Positions 40,895 to 50,073 of a DNA stretch of 64,000 nucleotides are shown here, in pieces. The stretch covers positions 784,501 through 848,500 of the forward strand of contig NZ_JARXVH010000002.1 of NCBI RefSeq assembly GCF_029892565.1, written 5' to 3'. This DNA comes from Streptomyces pseudovenezuelae (GTDB lineage: Bacteria > Actinomycetota > Actinomycetes > Streptomycetales > Streptomycetaceae). The notes beneath the pieces are model-generated. The model was given only the letters and a program-made list of their open reading frames with translations, did not search any database and had not been told where the DNA came from. Numbering within the stretch: the stretch's first letter is position 1; every line of letters begins with the position of its first letter. The position numbers and the translations under genes are program-made.

Positions 40895-41713
40895 TCAGTC
40901 GATGAGTTCGAGCACCGTCTTGGGGCCGGCCCCGTTCACCACGTCGTCGGCGCCGCTGATGTGGCGCTGCCACAGCTTCTCCGCCTCGTCGGCCTTGCCG
41001 GACTCGATCAGCCCGACCAGGCGCACATGGGCCCGGTGCCCCTTCAGGGCCTGCGCCTTCTGGGTCGCCGCGTCGGTGGCGGCCGCAGTGTAGGAGGCGT
41101 TGGCCCGGTCGATGATGTTGCGCAGCATGCCGCACAGGAGGATCAGCGTCTGGTTGCCGGTCAGCTCGACCAGCAGGGCGTGGAAGGTGTCCTGGGCTTC
41201 GACCAGGCCCAGCGGGTCGTCCAGCACGGCCTTCTCGGCCGCCACCGCGTCCCGCAGCCGCTTGATGTCGTCCGCCGTGTGCTTGGCGGCCAGTTGGCGC
41301 ACGCACGGCGGCTCGATGACGGCCGCGGCGCGGTAGACGTCGCCCAGGGTGGCACCGCGGTATTCGAGGATCAGGCCGGCGAAGCGGGCCGCGACATCGG
41401 AGTCCGGCGCGCTCACCCGGGCGCCGCCGTGCGCGCCGCGCCGCACCGTGATCAGCGACTCCGACTCCAGGACGCGGAACGCCTCGCGCAGCGTCGGCCG
41501 GGAGATGCCGAACTGCTCCATCAGCCCCGACTCCGGCGGCAGGGCGTCGCCGGGCTTCAGCTCGCCCCGCACGATCTGGCGGCGCAGCTCCGCGGCGACC
41601 AGCTCGGCGGTCTTCGGGACACGCACCTGACGTCCGACGCGGCCACGCGCGGGGACGGGCACGGTTGGCGTTTCTGCGCGGGCTGCCTCGGCCACGGCGG
41701 GCTCCTCCGTCAT
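40895..41713 (-). CDS. GntR-family regulator, FadR (FCD) subfamily (paralogue of 20358-21107)
   Basis: This regulator has 272 residues. After a variable 30-residue tail it has VRVPKTAELVAAELRRQIVRGEL and RPTLREAFRVLESESLITVRRGAHGGARV, almost the same as in the first regulator, then the FCD domain (LEYRGATLGDVYRAAAVIEPPCVRQLA). The near-identical recognition helix suggests both regulators bind the same sites. No ribosome site precedes ATG 41713, and TTTGCTAT abuts it, so it may be read from a leaderless transcript. It is divergent from the crotonase at 41867, over AT-rich elements, and could repress its own gene. Confidence 0.9.
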   Translation of the reverse strand: MTEEPAVAEAARAETPTVPVPARGRVGRQVRVPKTAELVAAELRRQIVRGELKPGDALPPESGLMEQFGISRPTLREAFRVLESESLITVRRGAHGGARVSAPDSDVAARFAGLILEYRGATLGDVYRAAAVIEPPCVRQLAAKHTADDIKRLRDAVAAEKAVLDDPLGLVEAQDTFHALLVELTGNQTLILLCGMLRNIIDRANASYTAAATDAATQKAQALKGHRAHVRLVGLIESGKADEAEKLWQRHISGADDVVNGAGPKTVLELID

Positions 41714-41841
41714 ATAGCAAAATGAATCGTCTTAGTGCACCGAGGGTACCAGGTCAAGGGTTGGATGATCTTCCCTCGGGAGGACCTGATCTGGCGTCCG
41801 GGCTGTAGTTGGGTATATAGATGATTCATATAGCTATAAAG
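41705..41841. promoter_or_regulatory. Divergent regulatory region with TATAGCTATA palindrome
   Basis: Between the GntR gene and the crotonase there are two AT-rich islands. One at 41711-41729 (CATATAGCAAAATGAATCG) includes the GntR start codon. The other at 41815-41840 holds the perfect palindrome TATAGCTATA (41829-41838). TAGCTAT is shared with 15636-15642 and 26769-26775. It is the most likely place for autoregulation by the GntR protein. Confidence 0.55.
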
Positions 41842-41866
41842 CCAACGGGCTCTGGGAGTGACCTCG

Positions 41867-42694
41867 ATGACCGAGCATGCGCCTCCGGTGATCCTCACCG
41901 ACCTCACCGACGACGGGGTCATGCTGCTCACCCTGAACCGGCCCGAGCGGCACAACGCCTGGACCCTGGAGATGGAACTGCTCTACAACGAGCTGTTCGA
42001 CCGCGCAGAGGCGGATCCGGCGGTACGGGCCGTCATCCTCACCGGCGCGGGACGCAGCTTCTGCCCGGGCATGGACATGAGCGTGCTGGACGGGGCGTCC
42101 TCGGGTGCGCGCCCCTGGCCGACCGACCAGTTGCCGCCGCGCACCCGGCCCATGTCGTTCCCCAAGCCCCTGGTGGCGGCCGTCAACGGCGCCTGCGCCG
42201 GCATCGGCTTCAATCAGGCGCTGATGTGCGATGTACGGTTCGCCGTGCCGGGCGCCAAGTTCGCCGCCGCGTTCAGCGCGCGTGGCCTGGTGGCCGAGGA
42301 CGGTGTCTCGTGGCTCCTGCCCCGGATCGTCGGCTACGGGAACGCGAGCGACCTGCTGCTGTCCTCACGCCGGATCACCGGAGCGGAGGCGCGGACGATG
42401 GGCCTGGTCAACCGGCTGGTCGAGCCGGAGGAACTGCTCCCGGCGGCGCTCGCGTACGCCACGGAACTGGCCCGCTCGGCCAGCCCGTACGCGATGTCCC
42501 TCATCAAACGGCAGCTCGCCGTCGACCAGTCGAGCAGCTTCACCGAGAGCCGCGACACCGCCGCCGCGCTGCTGGCCACGGCGAAACGCGCCCCCGACTA
42601 CCGCGAGGGCGTGCGCAGCTTCATCGAACGCCGACAGCCGGAGTTCGCCGGGCTGGGAGAGAACGTGGCGGAGCCGGCGGAGGCCTCGTCGTGA
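41867..42694 (+). CDS. Enoyl-CoA hydratase/isomerase (crotonase family)
   Basis: This crotonase has 275 residues. GRSFCPGMDMSVL and NGACAGIGFNQALMCDVRFA form the oxyanion hole, and ARGLVAEDGVSWLLPRIVG carries a Glu/Asp pair in the second catalytic segment. GGGAG lies 8 bases before ATG 41867, which is preferred over GTG 41858. It overlaps the DUF2889 gene by GTGA. Closely resembles the copy at 35260-36105. Confidence 0.9.
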   Translation: MTEHAPPVILTDLTDDGVMLLTLNRPERHNAWTLEMELLYNELFDRAEADPAVRAVILTGAGRSFCPGMDMSVLDGASSGARPWPTDQLPPRTRPMSFPKPLVAAVNGACAGIGFNQALMCDVRFAVPGAKFAAAFSARGLVAEDGVSWLLPRIVGYGNASDLLLSSRRITGAEARTMGLVNRLVEPEELLPAALAYATELARSASPYAMSLIKRQLAVDQSSSFTESRDTAAALLATAKRAPDYREGVRSFIERRQPEFAGLGENVAEPAEASS

Positions 42695-43272
42695 GCCGCG
42701 CCGAACTCCCGCTGCACCGCCGCACCATCACCGTCACCGCCCACCAGGAGCCCGGCGGCGAGGAGATCTCGGTCGAGGCGGAGCTGCGGGACGAGCGGCC
42801 GTGGGCCGAGCCGGCGGTCGCCGACATCCACCGGATGGTGCTGGCGGTGCGGGTCCGCCTCGCGGACATGACCATCGTGGCCGCCGATGCCGACATGCTG
42901 ACCTTTCCGCATGCCGAGTGCCCGTTCATCACCCCGGTCTTCGACAGCCTGATCGGTCTCGGCGTCACCGCCGGGTACAACCGGGCGATCCAGGAGCGGT
43001 TCCGCGGTGTCCTGGGCTGCTCCCACCTCTACGAACTGGCCCGGGTGCTCGGCCCGGCCGTGGTGCAGGCGGCCATGTCGGCCAACGCGCGCCGCCGTGA
43101 CGCGGGTGAGCCCGCGAACGGACCACGCGCCACGGCCGGGGTGCTGAACAGCTGTCACATCTGGGCGCCGGACGGTGTGGGCCTGCGCAAGCTCGACGCG
43201 GGCTGGCGCCCCGGGACCGGCCCCCGCCCGGTTCCCGGACTCGACGCCTTCGAGCGGCCTACGGGTTCGTGA
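42691..43272 (+). CDS. DUF2889 domain protein
   Basis: This protein of 193 residues begins VSRAELPLHRRTITVTAHQEP and contains AELRDERPWAEPAVADIHRMVLAVRVR and GVLGCSHLYELARVLGPAVVQA, as DUF2889 proteins do. The family has no established biochemical role and is often next to lipid or steroid catabolism genes. It is translationally coupled to the crotonase. It ends 14 bases inside the convergent acyl-CoA dehydrogenase gene. The conserved His and Cys residues (GCSHL, NSCHIW) could form a metal or catalytic site. Confidence 0.8.
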   Translation: MSRAELPLHRRTITVTAHQEPGGEEISVEAELRDERPWAEPAVADIHRMVLAVRVRLADMTIVAADADMLTFPHAECPFITPVFDSLIGLGVTAGYNRAIQERFRGVLGCSHLYELARVLGPAVVQAAMSANARRRDAGEPANGPRATAGVLNSCHIWAPDGVGLRKLDAGWRPGTGPRPVPGLDAFERPTGS

Positions 43273-44485
43273 GCCTCGGCTCGCGCGGCAGCCCCAGCAC
43301 CTTCTCCGCGAGGATGTTCCGCTGCACCTGCGAGGTGCCCGCGTAGATCGTCCCGGAGCGGGCGATCAGATACGTCGTCGACCAGGACGCCGAGGAGTTC
43401 GCGGCGCCGGGGTCGTCGGTGCGGTAGGTGCGCAACGGCGGCCGGCCAACCGGCACTTGGCCGTGCAGGCCCATGATGTCCATCGCCAGATCGGTGACCT
43501 TCGTGTGGTACTCGCTCCAGAACAGCTTGGCGATCGACGACTCGGGACCCGGCTCCGCACCCTTGAGCCAGCCGGTGAGGATCCGGTAGCCGAGATAGCG
43601 CATGATCTCGACCTTGGACCAGCACCAAGCGATCCGCTGGCGAATGACCGGATCCTGGTCCCTGCCGTACAGGCGGGCGAGCTCCACCAGGCGTTCCACC
43701 TCGGCCCGGAAGAGGATCGGGTTGGTGGCCGCCTCCTCCCCGCGCTCCACGCCCAGCAGGCTCTGGGCGACGGTCCAGCCGTTGTCGACGCCGCCCACGA
43801 CGAGGTCGGCGCGGGTGCGGGCGCCGTTGAAGAAGACCTCGTTGAAATGGAGTTGGCCGCTCATCATGCGGAACGGGCGGACCTCGACGCCGGGTTGGTC
43901 CAGCGGGACGAGGAGGAAGGAGATGCCGCGGTGCTTGGAGGCGTCGCGGTTCGTGCGGGCCAGGACGAAGATCCAGTCGCTGTGATGGGCGCCGGACGTC
44001 CACACTTTCTGGCCGTCGATCACCCACTCCTCGCCCTCGCGGACGGCACGCGTCGTCAACGCGGCCAGGTCCGAGCCCGCGTCGGGCTCCGAGTAGCCCT
44101 GGCACCAGGTGTCCTCGCCGCTGAGGATGCGCGGCAGGAAGTGGCTGCGCTGCTCGTCCGTACCCCAGCGCAGCAGCGTGTTCGCCAGCATCTTCACGCC
44201 GAAGGTGTCCTGCGGCAGCCCGAACGGCACACCGGCCAGGGCCAGTTCCTCCATCAGGACCACCTGGTGGAGCTTGGACAGGCCCCGCCCGCCGTACTGC
44301 TCGGGCCAGGTGAGGGAGAGGTAGCGGTGCTCGGCGAGCAGGCGCCGCCAGTCCCGGGCGAAGGCCCAGGCGGCCTCCTCGTCGAGGGCGCCGATGCCCT
44401 TCCAGTCCGGCGGCAGCGCCTCGGCGAGAAACCCTTTGACCTCGGTGCGGAACGTCTCGGTCTCCGCGGGATAGCTGATGTCCAC
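43259..44485 (-). CDS. Acyl-CoA dehydrogenase, alpha-type
   Basis: This acyl-CoA dehydrogenase of 408 residues starts at GTG 44485, which has GAGGAGAG 7 bases upstream; the frame extends to 44548 without a ribosome site. [32 protein letters not shown] and the C-terminal [25 protein letters not shown] are visible. It has the alpha-type ending of 6619 and 30789, but no beta-type gene is adjacent, so it could pair with the orphan beta-type protein at 22134. The MCAD-type Glu position is Ala. Confidence 0.9.
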   Translation of the reverse strand: MDISYPAETETFRTEVKGFLAEALPPDWKGIGALDEEAAWAFARDWRRLLAEHRYLSLTWPEQYGGRGLSKLHQVVLMEELALAGVPFGLPQDTFGVKMLANTLLRWGTDEQRSHFLPRILSGEDTWCQGYSEPDAGSDLAALTTRAVREGEEWVIDGQKVWTSGAHHSDWIFVLARTNRDASKHRGISFLLVPLDQPGVEVRPFRMMSGQLHFNEVFFNGARTRADLVVGGVDNGWTVAQSLLGVERGEEAATNPILFRAEVERLVELARLYGRDQDPVIRQRIAWCWSKVEIMRYLGYRILTGWLKGAEPGPESSIAKLFWSEYHTKVTDLAMDIMGLHGQVPVGRPPLRTYRTDDPGAANSSASWSTTYLIARSGTIYAGTSQVQRNILAEKVLGLPREPRLTNP

Positions 44486-44529
44486 CGGTGTGCTCTCCTC
44501 GCCCGGCCTCGCTCGCCCAGCCGATCGCT

Positions 44530-44570
44530 GTATTGATTGTTTCAGCATAATAGGTTATCTATTTGAGAGG
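44530..44570. promoter_or_regulatory. Divergent AT-rich operator (ATAGGTTATCTATTT)
   Basis: ATAGGTTATCTATTT at 44550-44564 differs by one base from 15630-15644 and lies 34 bases before the rightward SDR start. The leftward acyl-CoA dehydrogenase begins on the other side at 44485. TGTATTGATTGTTTCAGC lies just to the left of the element. Confidence 0.6.
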
Positions 44571-44597
44571 AATAGCGTCGAGCCAGGGCGGGCTGAC

Positions 44598-45344
44598 ATG
44601 GGACTGCTGGACGGCCGCAACGCGGTGATCACCGGCGGCGCGCAGGGTATCGGCTTCGAGATCGCCGGAGTGCTCGGCGCCGCGGGCGCGTCCGTCGTCC
44701 TCGGCGACATCAACGAGGACGCCGCGGCGGAAGCCGCCGAGCGCCTCGCCAAGAACGGCGTGGCCGCTGCCTCGCTGCGTTGCGACGTCACCGACGAGGA
44801 CGAGGTCGCAACGCTGGTCGCCCACTGCGCCGACACCTTCGGCCCGGTCGGCGTCATGGTCAACAACGCCGGGATCACCCGGGACGCGACCCTGCGCAAG
44901 ATGGCCGTGTCCGACTTCCGCGCGGTCATCGACGTCCACCTGACCGGCGCCTGGAACGGCACCCGGCATGCCGCCGAGGCGATGCGCGCGCACGGACACG
45001 GCGGCAGCATCGTCAACATCTCCTCCATCGCCGGCAAGGTCGGCAACTTCGGTCAGACGAACTACAGCGCCGCCAAGGCCGGACTCGTCGGCCTCACCAA
45101 GGCCTCCGCCAAGGAACTCGCCAAGGCGGGCATCCGCGTCAACGCCGTACAGCCCGGTCTGATCCGCACCGCCATGACCGAGGCGATGCCGCCGGCCGCC
45201 TGGGACGCCAAGCTCGCCGAGATCCCGCTGGGCCGCGCGGGCGAGCCCGCCGAGGTCGCCCAGGCCGTTCTCTTCCTCGCCTCCGACATGGCGAGCTACG
45301 TCACCGGAGCCGTCCTCGAGGTGACCGGCGGCCGGTACATGTGA
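44598..45344 (+). CDS. SDR-family 3-oxoacyl reductase/3-hydroxyacyl-CoA dehydrogenase (FabG-like)
   Basis: This classical SDR has 248 residues. [27 protein letters not shown] (acidic, NAD-type), [14 protein letters not shown], the SSIAG serine and NYSAAKAG are all present. It probably interconverts a 3-hydroxyacyl-CoA and 3-oxoacyl-CoA ahead of the thiolase that follows after 22 bases. It is the first gene of a five-gene operon ending at 50069. Confidence 0.9.
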   Translation: MGLLDGRNAVITGGAQGIGFEIAGVLGAAGASVVLGDINEDAAAEAAERLAKNGVAAASLRCDVTDEDEVATLVAHCADTFGPVGVMVNNAGITRDATLRKMAVSDFRAVIDVHLTGAWNGTRHAAEAMRAHGHGGSIVNISSIAGKVGNFGQTNYSAAKAGLVGLTKASAKELAKAGIRVNAVQPGLIRTAMTEAMPPAAWDAKLAEIPLGRAGEPAEVAQAVLFLASDMASYVTGAVLEVTGGRYM

Positions 45345-45366
45345 CCCCTGATGAAAGGCATGGCTG

Positions 45367-46614
45367 ATGCCCGCCCTCCTGCGTGACGCGGTGATCTGCG
45401 AACCCGTGCGTACCCCCGTCGGCGGCTACGGAGGCGTCTTCCGCGACGTGCCCGCGACCGAACTCGCCGCAGCGGTCGTCCGCGCCGTACTGGACCGCAC
45501 CGGCATCCCGCCCGGCGCTGTCGACGACGTCCTGCTGGGCCAGTGCTACCCCAACGGCGAGGCACCGGCCATCGGCCGCGTCGCCGCCCTGGACGCCGGT
45601 CTGCCGGTGGAGGTGCCCGGACTGCAGATCGACCGCCGCTGCGGCTCCGGACTGCAGGCGATCATCACGGCGGCGATGCAGGTGCAGACCGGCGCGAGCG
45701 ACCTCGTGCTGGCCGGCGGCGTCGAGTCCATGAGCCAGGCCGAGTTCTACACCACCGGCGTCCGCTTCGGCGTGCGCGGCGCGGGCACCAGCCTGCACGA
45801 CCGGCTGGCCCGCGGCCGGGTCACGTCCGGGGGCGTCAACCACCCGGTCCCCGGCGGCATGTTGGAGACCGCCGAGAACCTGCGGCGCGAGTACGACATC
45901 CCCCGCGAGGAACAGGACCGACTGGCCCTGCGCTCCCACGAGAAGGCGGTCGCCGCCCAGCGGGAGGGCCGGTTCACCGACGAGATCGTGCCCGTCACCG
46001 TACGGACGAGGAAGGGCGAGACGGTCGTCGATGCCGACGAACACCCGCGCCCCGACTCGACGTTGGAGAAACTCGCGAGTCTGCGACCCGTGCTCGGCCG
46101 GCAGGACCCGCAGGCGACCGTCACCGCGGGCAACGCCAGCGGACAGAACGACGGCGCCGCCCTCTGCGTCGTCACCCACCCCGAGCGCGCCGCCTCACTC
46201 GGCCTGCGCCCACTGGGCCGCCTGGTCTCCTGGGCCGTCGTGGGCGTGCCGCCGGAGACGATGGGCATCGGCCCCGTGCCCGCGACCGCCCGCGCCCTGG
46301 AACGGGCGGGACTGAAGCTCGCCGATATCGACCTGATCGAACTCAACGAGGCCTTCGCCGCCCAGGTCCTTGCCTGCACCCGCGAATGGGCCCTGACCGA
46401 GGCCGATTTCGAGCGGTTCAACGTCAACGGCTCCGGTATCTCGCTGGGTCACCCCGTCGGTGCCACCGGCGGCCGCATCCTCGCCACCCTGCTGCGCGAA
46501 CTCGACCGCCGCCAGGCCCGGTTCGGCCTGGAGACCATGTGCCTCGGCGGCGGCCAGGGCCTGGCCGCCGTCTTCGAACGGACGCACGCAATCGACGCCA
46601 ATGGAGGACGCTGA
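45367..46614 (+). CDS. Acetyl-CoA acetyltransferase (classical thiolase)
   Basis: This thiolase of 415 residues cleaves a 3-oxoacyl-CoA with CoA. The full catalytic set is visible: nucleophile Cys92 in DRRCGSGLQA, LNEAFA, His362 in GHPVGATG and Cys392 in CLGGGQG. It is the only gene in the window with the classical biosynthetic/degradative thiolase signatures throughout, so it is the clearest beta-ketothiolase of the island. It overlaps the next start by one base. Confidence 0.94.
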   Translation: MPALLRDAVICEPVRTPVGGYGGVFRDVPATELAAAVVRAVLDRTGIPPGAVDDVLLGQCYPNGEAPAIGRVAALDAGLPVEVPGLQIDRRCGSGLQAIITAAMQVQTGASDLVLAGGVESMSQAEFYTTGVRFGVRGAGTSLHDRLARGRVTSGGVNHPVPGGMLETAENLRREYDIPREEQDRLALRSHEKAVAAQREGRFTDEIVPVTVRTRKGETVVDADEHPRPDSTLEKLASLRPVLGRQDPQATVTAGNASGQNDGAALCVVTHPERAASLGLRPLGRLVSWAVVGVPPETMGIGPVPATARALERAGLKLADIDLIELNEAFAAQVLACTREWALTEADFERFNVNGSGISLGHPVGATGGRILATLLRELDRRQARFGLETMCLGGGQGLAAVFERTHAIDANGGR

Positions 46615-48053
46615 TGGCCGGACTGATCGCATACGGCGCCTACGTGCCGTACCACCGCCTCGCCCGGGCCGCCATCGCCGCCACCCTCGGGACGGCCGCG
46701 TCCCGGGGCACGCGCGCGGTGGCGGGCTATGACGAGGACACCACTTCGATGGCCGTCGAGGCGGCCCGGGGTGCCCTGGCCCGGGACGGACTGCGCGCCC
46801 GCATCGGCCAGCTCTTCCTCGCCACCGCCGCACCCGCCTACCTCGACAAGACCAACGCGACCGCCGTCCACGCCGCGCTCGGCCTCGACCCGCACGTCCT
46901 CGCCGCCGACATGGCGGGCTCCGTCCGCTCCGGCCTCGGCGCGCTGGTCACCGCCGCCCGCTCCCCGGTGCCGACCCTCGCGGTCCTGTCCGACCTGCGC
47001 ACCGGCCTGCCGGGCGGCAGCGACGAGACGGCGGGCGGCGACGGCGCGGCGGCGTTCGCGTTCGGTGGCCACCGCAACGGGGCTCCCGTGATCGCGGAGC
47101 TGCTCGCCCACGACACGGTCAGCGACGAGATCCTCGACCGCTGGCGGCTGCCCGGCGCGCCCGCTTCCCGCGTCTGGGAGGAGCGTTTCGCCGAGGAGAT
47201 CTACGTGTCCCTCGCGGACAAGGCGCTGAGCGCCGCCCTCGACCAGGCGGGCCTGGACCGTGGCGCCATCGACCACTTCATCGTCTCCGGCCTGCACGCG
47301 CGCGCGTGCGCGTCGGTGCGTCGTACCGCAGGTGTACGGCCCGAGGCGGCGACCGCGGACCTCACCGCGGAGATCGGCAACGCCGGCACGGCTCAGCCAG
47401 GCTTGCTCCTCGCCGACGTCCTCGACCGCGCCGCACCCGGCCGGATCATCGCGCTCGTCGTGCTCGGCGACGGCGCCGGAGTCCTGCTGCTGCGCACCAC
47501 CGACGCCCTTCCCGCGCACCGCGGCGCCCGCCCCGTCGCCGCACAGATCGCCGCGGGGAGCGCCCCCATCCCGTACGCCGCCTATCTCTCCTGGCGCGGC
47601 CTCCTCGACCGTGAACCGCCCCGCCGGCCCGACCCGGAGCCGCCCTACGCGCCGCCCGCGCACCGCCGCAACAGCTGGAAGTACGGCTTCGTCGCCTCCC
47701 GTTGCGAGAAGTGCGGGACCCGGCATCTGCCGCCGGACCGGGTCTGCGTGTCCTGCCGGAGCGTCGACGCCATGACCGACGAGCCGATGGAGCACGTACC
47801 CGGCACGGTCGCCACCTTCACCGTGGACCGGCTGGCCCACACACCGAGCCCGCCGATGCTCGTCGTGGTCGTCGACTACGACGGCGGCGGCAGGTTCCGA
47901 TGCCAGCTGACCGACGCGACCGAGGCGGACGCCGCCATCGGCGCCCGGGTCGAGATGACCTTCCGGCGCACGGTCACCGCCGCCGGCGTCCACAACTACT
48001 TCTGGAAGGCCCGGCCGGTGCGCACGGGCGAGACCGAGGGGACACACGGATGA
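46614..48053 (+). CDS. HMG-CoA-synthase/KAS III-like protein fused to a DUF35 zinc-ribbon/OB domain
   Basis: This fusion protein has 479 residues. The N-terminal part (about 1-340) has the KAS III/HMG-CoA-synthase fold: IAYGAYVPYHRL, AGYDEDTTSMAVEAARGAL, GGDGAAAFAFG, LGDGAGVLLLR. The nucleophile segment reads ADMAGSVRSGLGAL, with Ser where HMG-CoA synthases have Cys. The C-terminal part (about 350-475) is DUF35, with a zinc ribbon from CEKCG and CVSC. It overlaps the following SCP-2 thiolase (ATGA). Thiolase/HMGS-like/DUF35 complexes are known in archaeal HMG-CoA synthesis, which suggests a multi-enzyme complex here too. Confidence 0.85.
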   Translation: MAGLIAYGAYVPYHRLARAAIAATLGTAASRGTRAVAGYDEDTTSMAVEAARGALARDGLRARIGQLFLATAAPAYLDKTNATAVHAALGLDPHVLAADMAGSVRSGLGALVTAARSPVPTLAVLSDLRTGLPGGSDETAGGDGAAAFAFGGHRNGAPVIAELLAHDTVSDEILDRWRLPGAPASRVWEERFAEEIYVSLADKALSAALDQAGLDRGAIDHFIVSGLHARACASVRRTAGVRPEAATADLTAEIGNAGTAQPGLLLADVLDRAAPGRIIALVVLGDGAGVLLLRTTDALPAHRGARPVAAQIAAGSAPIPYAAYLSWRGLLDREPPRRPDPEPPYAPPAHRRNSWKYGFVASRCEKCGTRHLPPDRVCVSCRSVDAMTDEPMEHVPGTVATFTVDRLAHTPSPPMLVVVVDYDGGGRFRCQLTDATEADAAIGARVEMTFRRTVTAAGVHNYFWKARPVRTGETEGTHG

Positions 48054-49258
48054 GCTCGCACGGAATCCGGGACCGGGTCGCGATCGTCGGCATGGGCTGC
48101 ACGCCCTTCGGCGAGCACTGGACCCGCTCGGCGGACGACCTGCTGGTCGACGCCGTCGGCGAGGCGGTCACCTCGGCCGGCATCACGCTCGACGACATCG
48201 ACGCGTTCTGGCTCGGCACCCAGGCGTCCGGAGTCTCCGGACTGACCCTCAGCCGCCCGCTGCACCTGCCGTACAAGCCGGTCACCCGCCTGGAGAACAT
48301 GTGCGCGACCGGCTCCGAGGCGCTGCGCAACGCCTGTTACGCGGTCGCCTCCGGCGCTTACGACGTGGTGATGGCGGTCGGCGTGGAGAAGCTCAAGGAC
48401 TCCGGCATGTCCGGGCTCTCGGGCACCACGATGCCGGGCGCGGGCGATGACAGCCGGGGCGAGATCACGGCCCCGGCGAACTTCTCCCTGCTCGCCCCGG
48501 CCTACGCCGCCAAGTACGGCCTGGCGGAAGAGGAGTTGAAGGACGTCATCACCCGCATCGCCTGGAAGAACCACATGAACGGTGCCCGCAACCCCCGCGC
48601 CCAGTTCCGTAAGGAGGTGCCGCTGGAGCGCATCCGGTCGGCGCCGATCATCGCGGGCATGCTCGGCGTGTTCGACTGCTCGGGGGTCTCCGACGGTTCG
48701 GCGGCGGCGATTGTCGTACGCGCCGAGGACGCCTACAAGTACACCGACAAGCCGATCTTCGTGAAGGCGCTGTCCTTCGTCGCCGGCCCCGCGGACGGTC
48801 TCCTCGACCCGGAGTACGACTTCACCACCTTCCCCGAGGTCGTCGTCTCGGCCCAGGAGGCCTACCGGCAGGCGGGCATCACCGACCCCCGCGCCGAACT
48901 CGCGCTCGCCGAGGTCCACGACTGCTTCACTCCAACGGAGTTGGTGCTCATGGAGGACCTGGGCTTCTCCGAGCGAGGACAGGCCTGGAAGGACGTCACC
49001 AGCGGCGCCTTCGACCTCGACGGCTCGCTGCCGGTCAACCCGGACGGAGGCCTGAAGGCCTTCGGCCACCCCATCGGCGCCTCCGGCCTGCGCATGATGT
49101 TCGAGGCCTGGCTCCAACTGCGCGGCGAGGCACCGCCCGATCGGACGGTCGGGTCCGTGGCGGAGGGCCGCTCGCTCGCCCTGACCCACAACCTCGGCGG
49201 CGGCCCCGGCGAGTGCGTCTCCTTCGTCTCCGTCGTCGGCAGCGAACTCACCGACTGA
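48050..49258 (+). CDS. SCP-2/Ltp-type thiolase with intact active site
   Basis: This Ltp-type thiolase has 402 residues. Unlike the copies at 5457 and 18794 it keeps the whole set: Cys85 in NMCATGSEAL, EVHDCFTPTE, FGHPIGASG and GGGPGECVS. It should perform real thiolytic cleavage or condensation. It follows the HMGS-like/DUF35 fusion with an ATGA overlap, and the fused DUF35 domain is its probable partner. Confidence 0.9.
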   Translation: MSSHGIRDRVAIVGMGCTPFGEHWTRSADDLLVDAVGEAVTSAGITLDDIDAFWLGTQASGVSGLTLSRPLHLPYKPVTRLENMCATGSEALRNACYAVASGAYDVVMAVGVEKLKDSGMSGLSGTTMPGAGDDSRGEITAPANFSLLAPAYAAKYGLAEEELKDVITRIAWKNHMNGARNPRAQFRKEVPLERIRSAPIIAGMLGVFDCSGVSDGSAAAIVVRAEDAYKYTDKPIFVKALSFVAGPADGLLDPEYDFTTFPEVVVSAQEAYRQAGITDPRAELALAEVHDCFTPTELVLMEDLGFSERGQAWKDVTSGAFDLDGSLPVNPDGGLKAFGHPIGASGLRMMFEAWLQLRGEAPPDRTVGSVAEGRSLALTHNLGGGPGECVSFVSVVGSELTD

Positions 49259-49274
49259 GAAAGGTGGTTGGGTC

Positions 49275-50069
49275 ATGGGACGACTCGACGACAAGATTGC
49301 GATCGTGACCGGAGCCGCGTCCGGCATCGGCGCCGCCACCGCCCGCCGCCTGGCGGCCGAGGGCGCCCACACGGTCGTAGCCGATCTGAACCTCGACGGC
49401 GCCAAGGGGATCACGGAGGAGATCCGGGCGGCCGGAGGGTCCGCCACGGCGGTCCCGGTCGACCTGGGCGACATCGACTCCGTACGGGCCATGGTGGCCG
49501 CGGCAGTTGACACCTACGGCGGCCTCGATGTCCTGCACAACAACGCGGCGGCCACCCATCTGGCCGCCCGCCAGGACCTCGCCGTCCTGGAGGCCGACCC
49601 GGCGGTCTGGGACGACACGATGCGGATCAACCTGCGCGGGACCATGGTCGCCATCCAGGCCGCCGTCCCGCACATGATCGCCCGCGGCGCCGGCTCGATC
49701 ATCAACACCTCGTCCGGAGCCGGTCTCGCGGGCGACCTGCGCAATCCCGCGTACGGCGCCTCGAAGGCCGCCCTCATCAACCTCACGCAGTACGTCGCCA
49801 CCCAGTACGGCAAGCAGGGCGTGCGCTGCAACGCCATCGCCCCGGGGTTCATCGTCACACCGGCGAGCGCCGGTTCGGCGCACGGGACGATCCGGGAGGA
49901 GATGCTGCGGCATCACCTCACCCCGCGCCTCGGCCGTCCCGAGGACGTCGCCTCGGCGGTCGTCTTCCTCGCCTCCGACGAGTCCGCCTTCATCACCGGG
50001 CACACTCTGCGCGTGGACGGCGGACTGCTGGCCCACCAGCCGTACGTCGCCGATCTGCGGGACGCGTGA
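49275..50069 (+). CDS. SDR-family oxidoreductase
   Basis: This short-chain dehydrogenase has 264 residues. TGAASGIGAATARRLAAEG, ADLNLDGA, HNNAAATHL (in place of NNAG) and the catalytic AYGASKAAL are present. The N-terminal acidic residue after beta-2 suggests NAD(H). ATG 49275 has AAGGTGG upstream. It ends the operon; a strong terminator follows at once. Predicted role: alcohol/ketone interconversion on the degraded compound. Confidence 0.88.
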   Translation: MGRLDDKIAIVTGAASGIGAATARRLAAEGAHTVVADLNLDGAKGITEEIRAAGGSATAVPVDLGDIDSVRAMVAAAVDTYGGLDVLHNNAAATHLAARQDLAVLEADPAVWDDTMRINLRGTMVAIQAAVPHMIARGAGSIINTSSGAGLAGDLRNPAYGASKAALINLTQYVATQYGKQGVRCNAIAPGFIVTPASAGSAHGTIREEMLRHHLTPRLGRPEDVASAVVFLASDESAFITGHTLRVDGGLLAHQPYVADLRDA

Positions 50070-50073
50070 CGCG

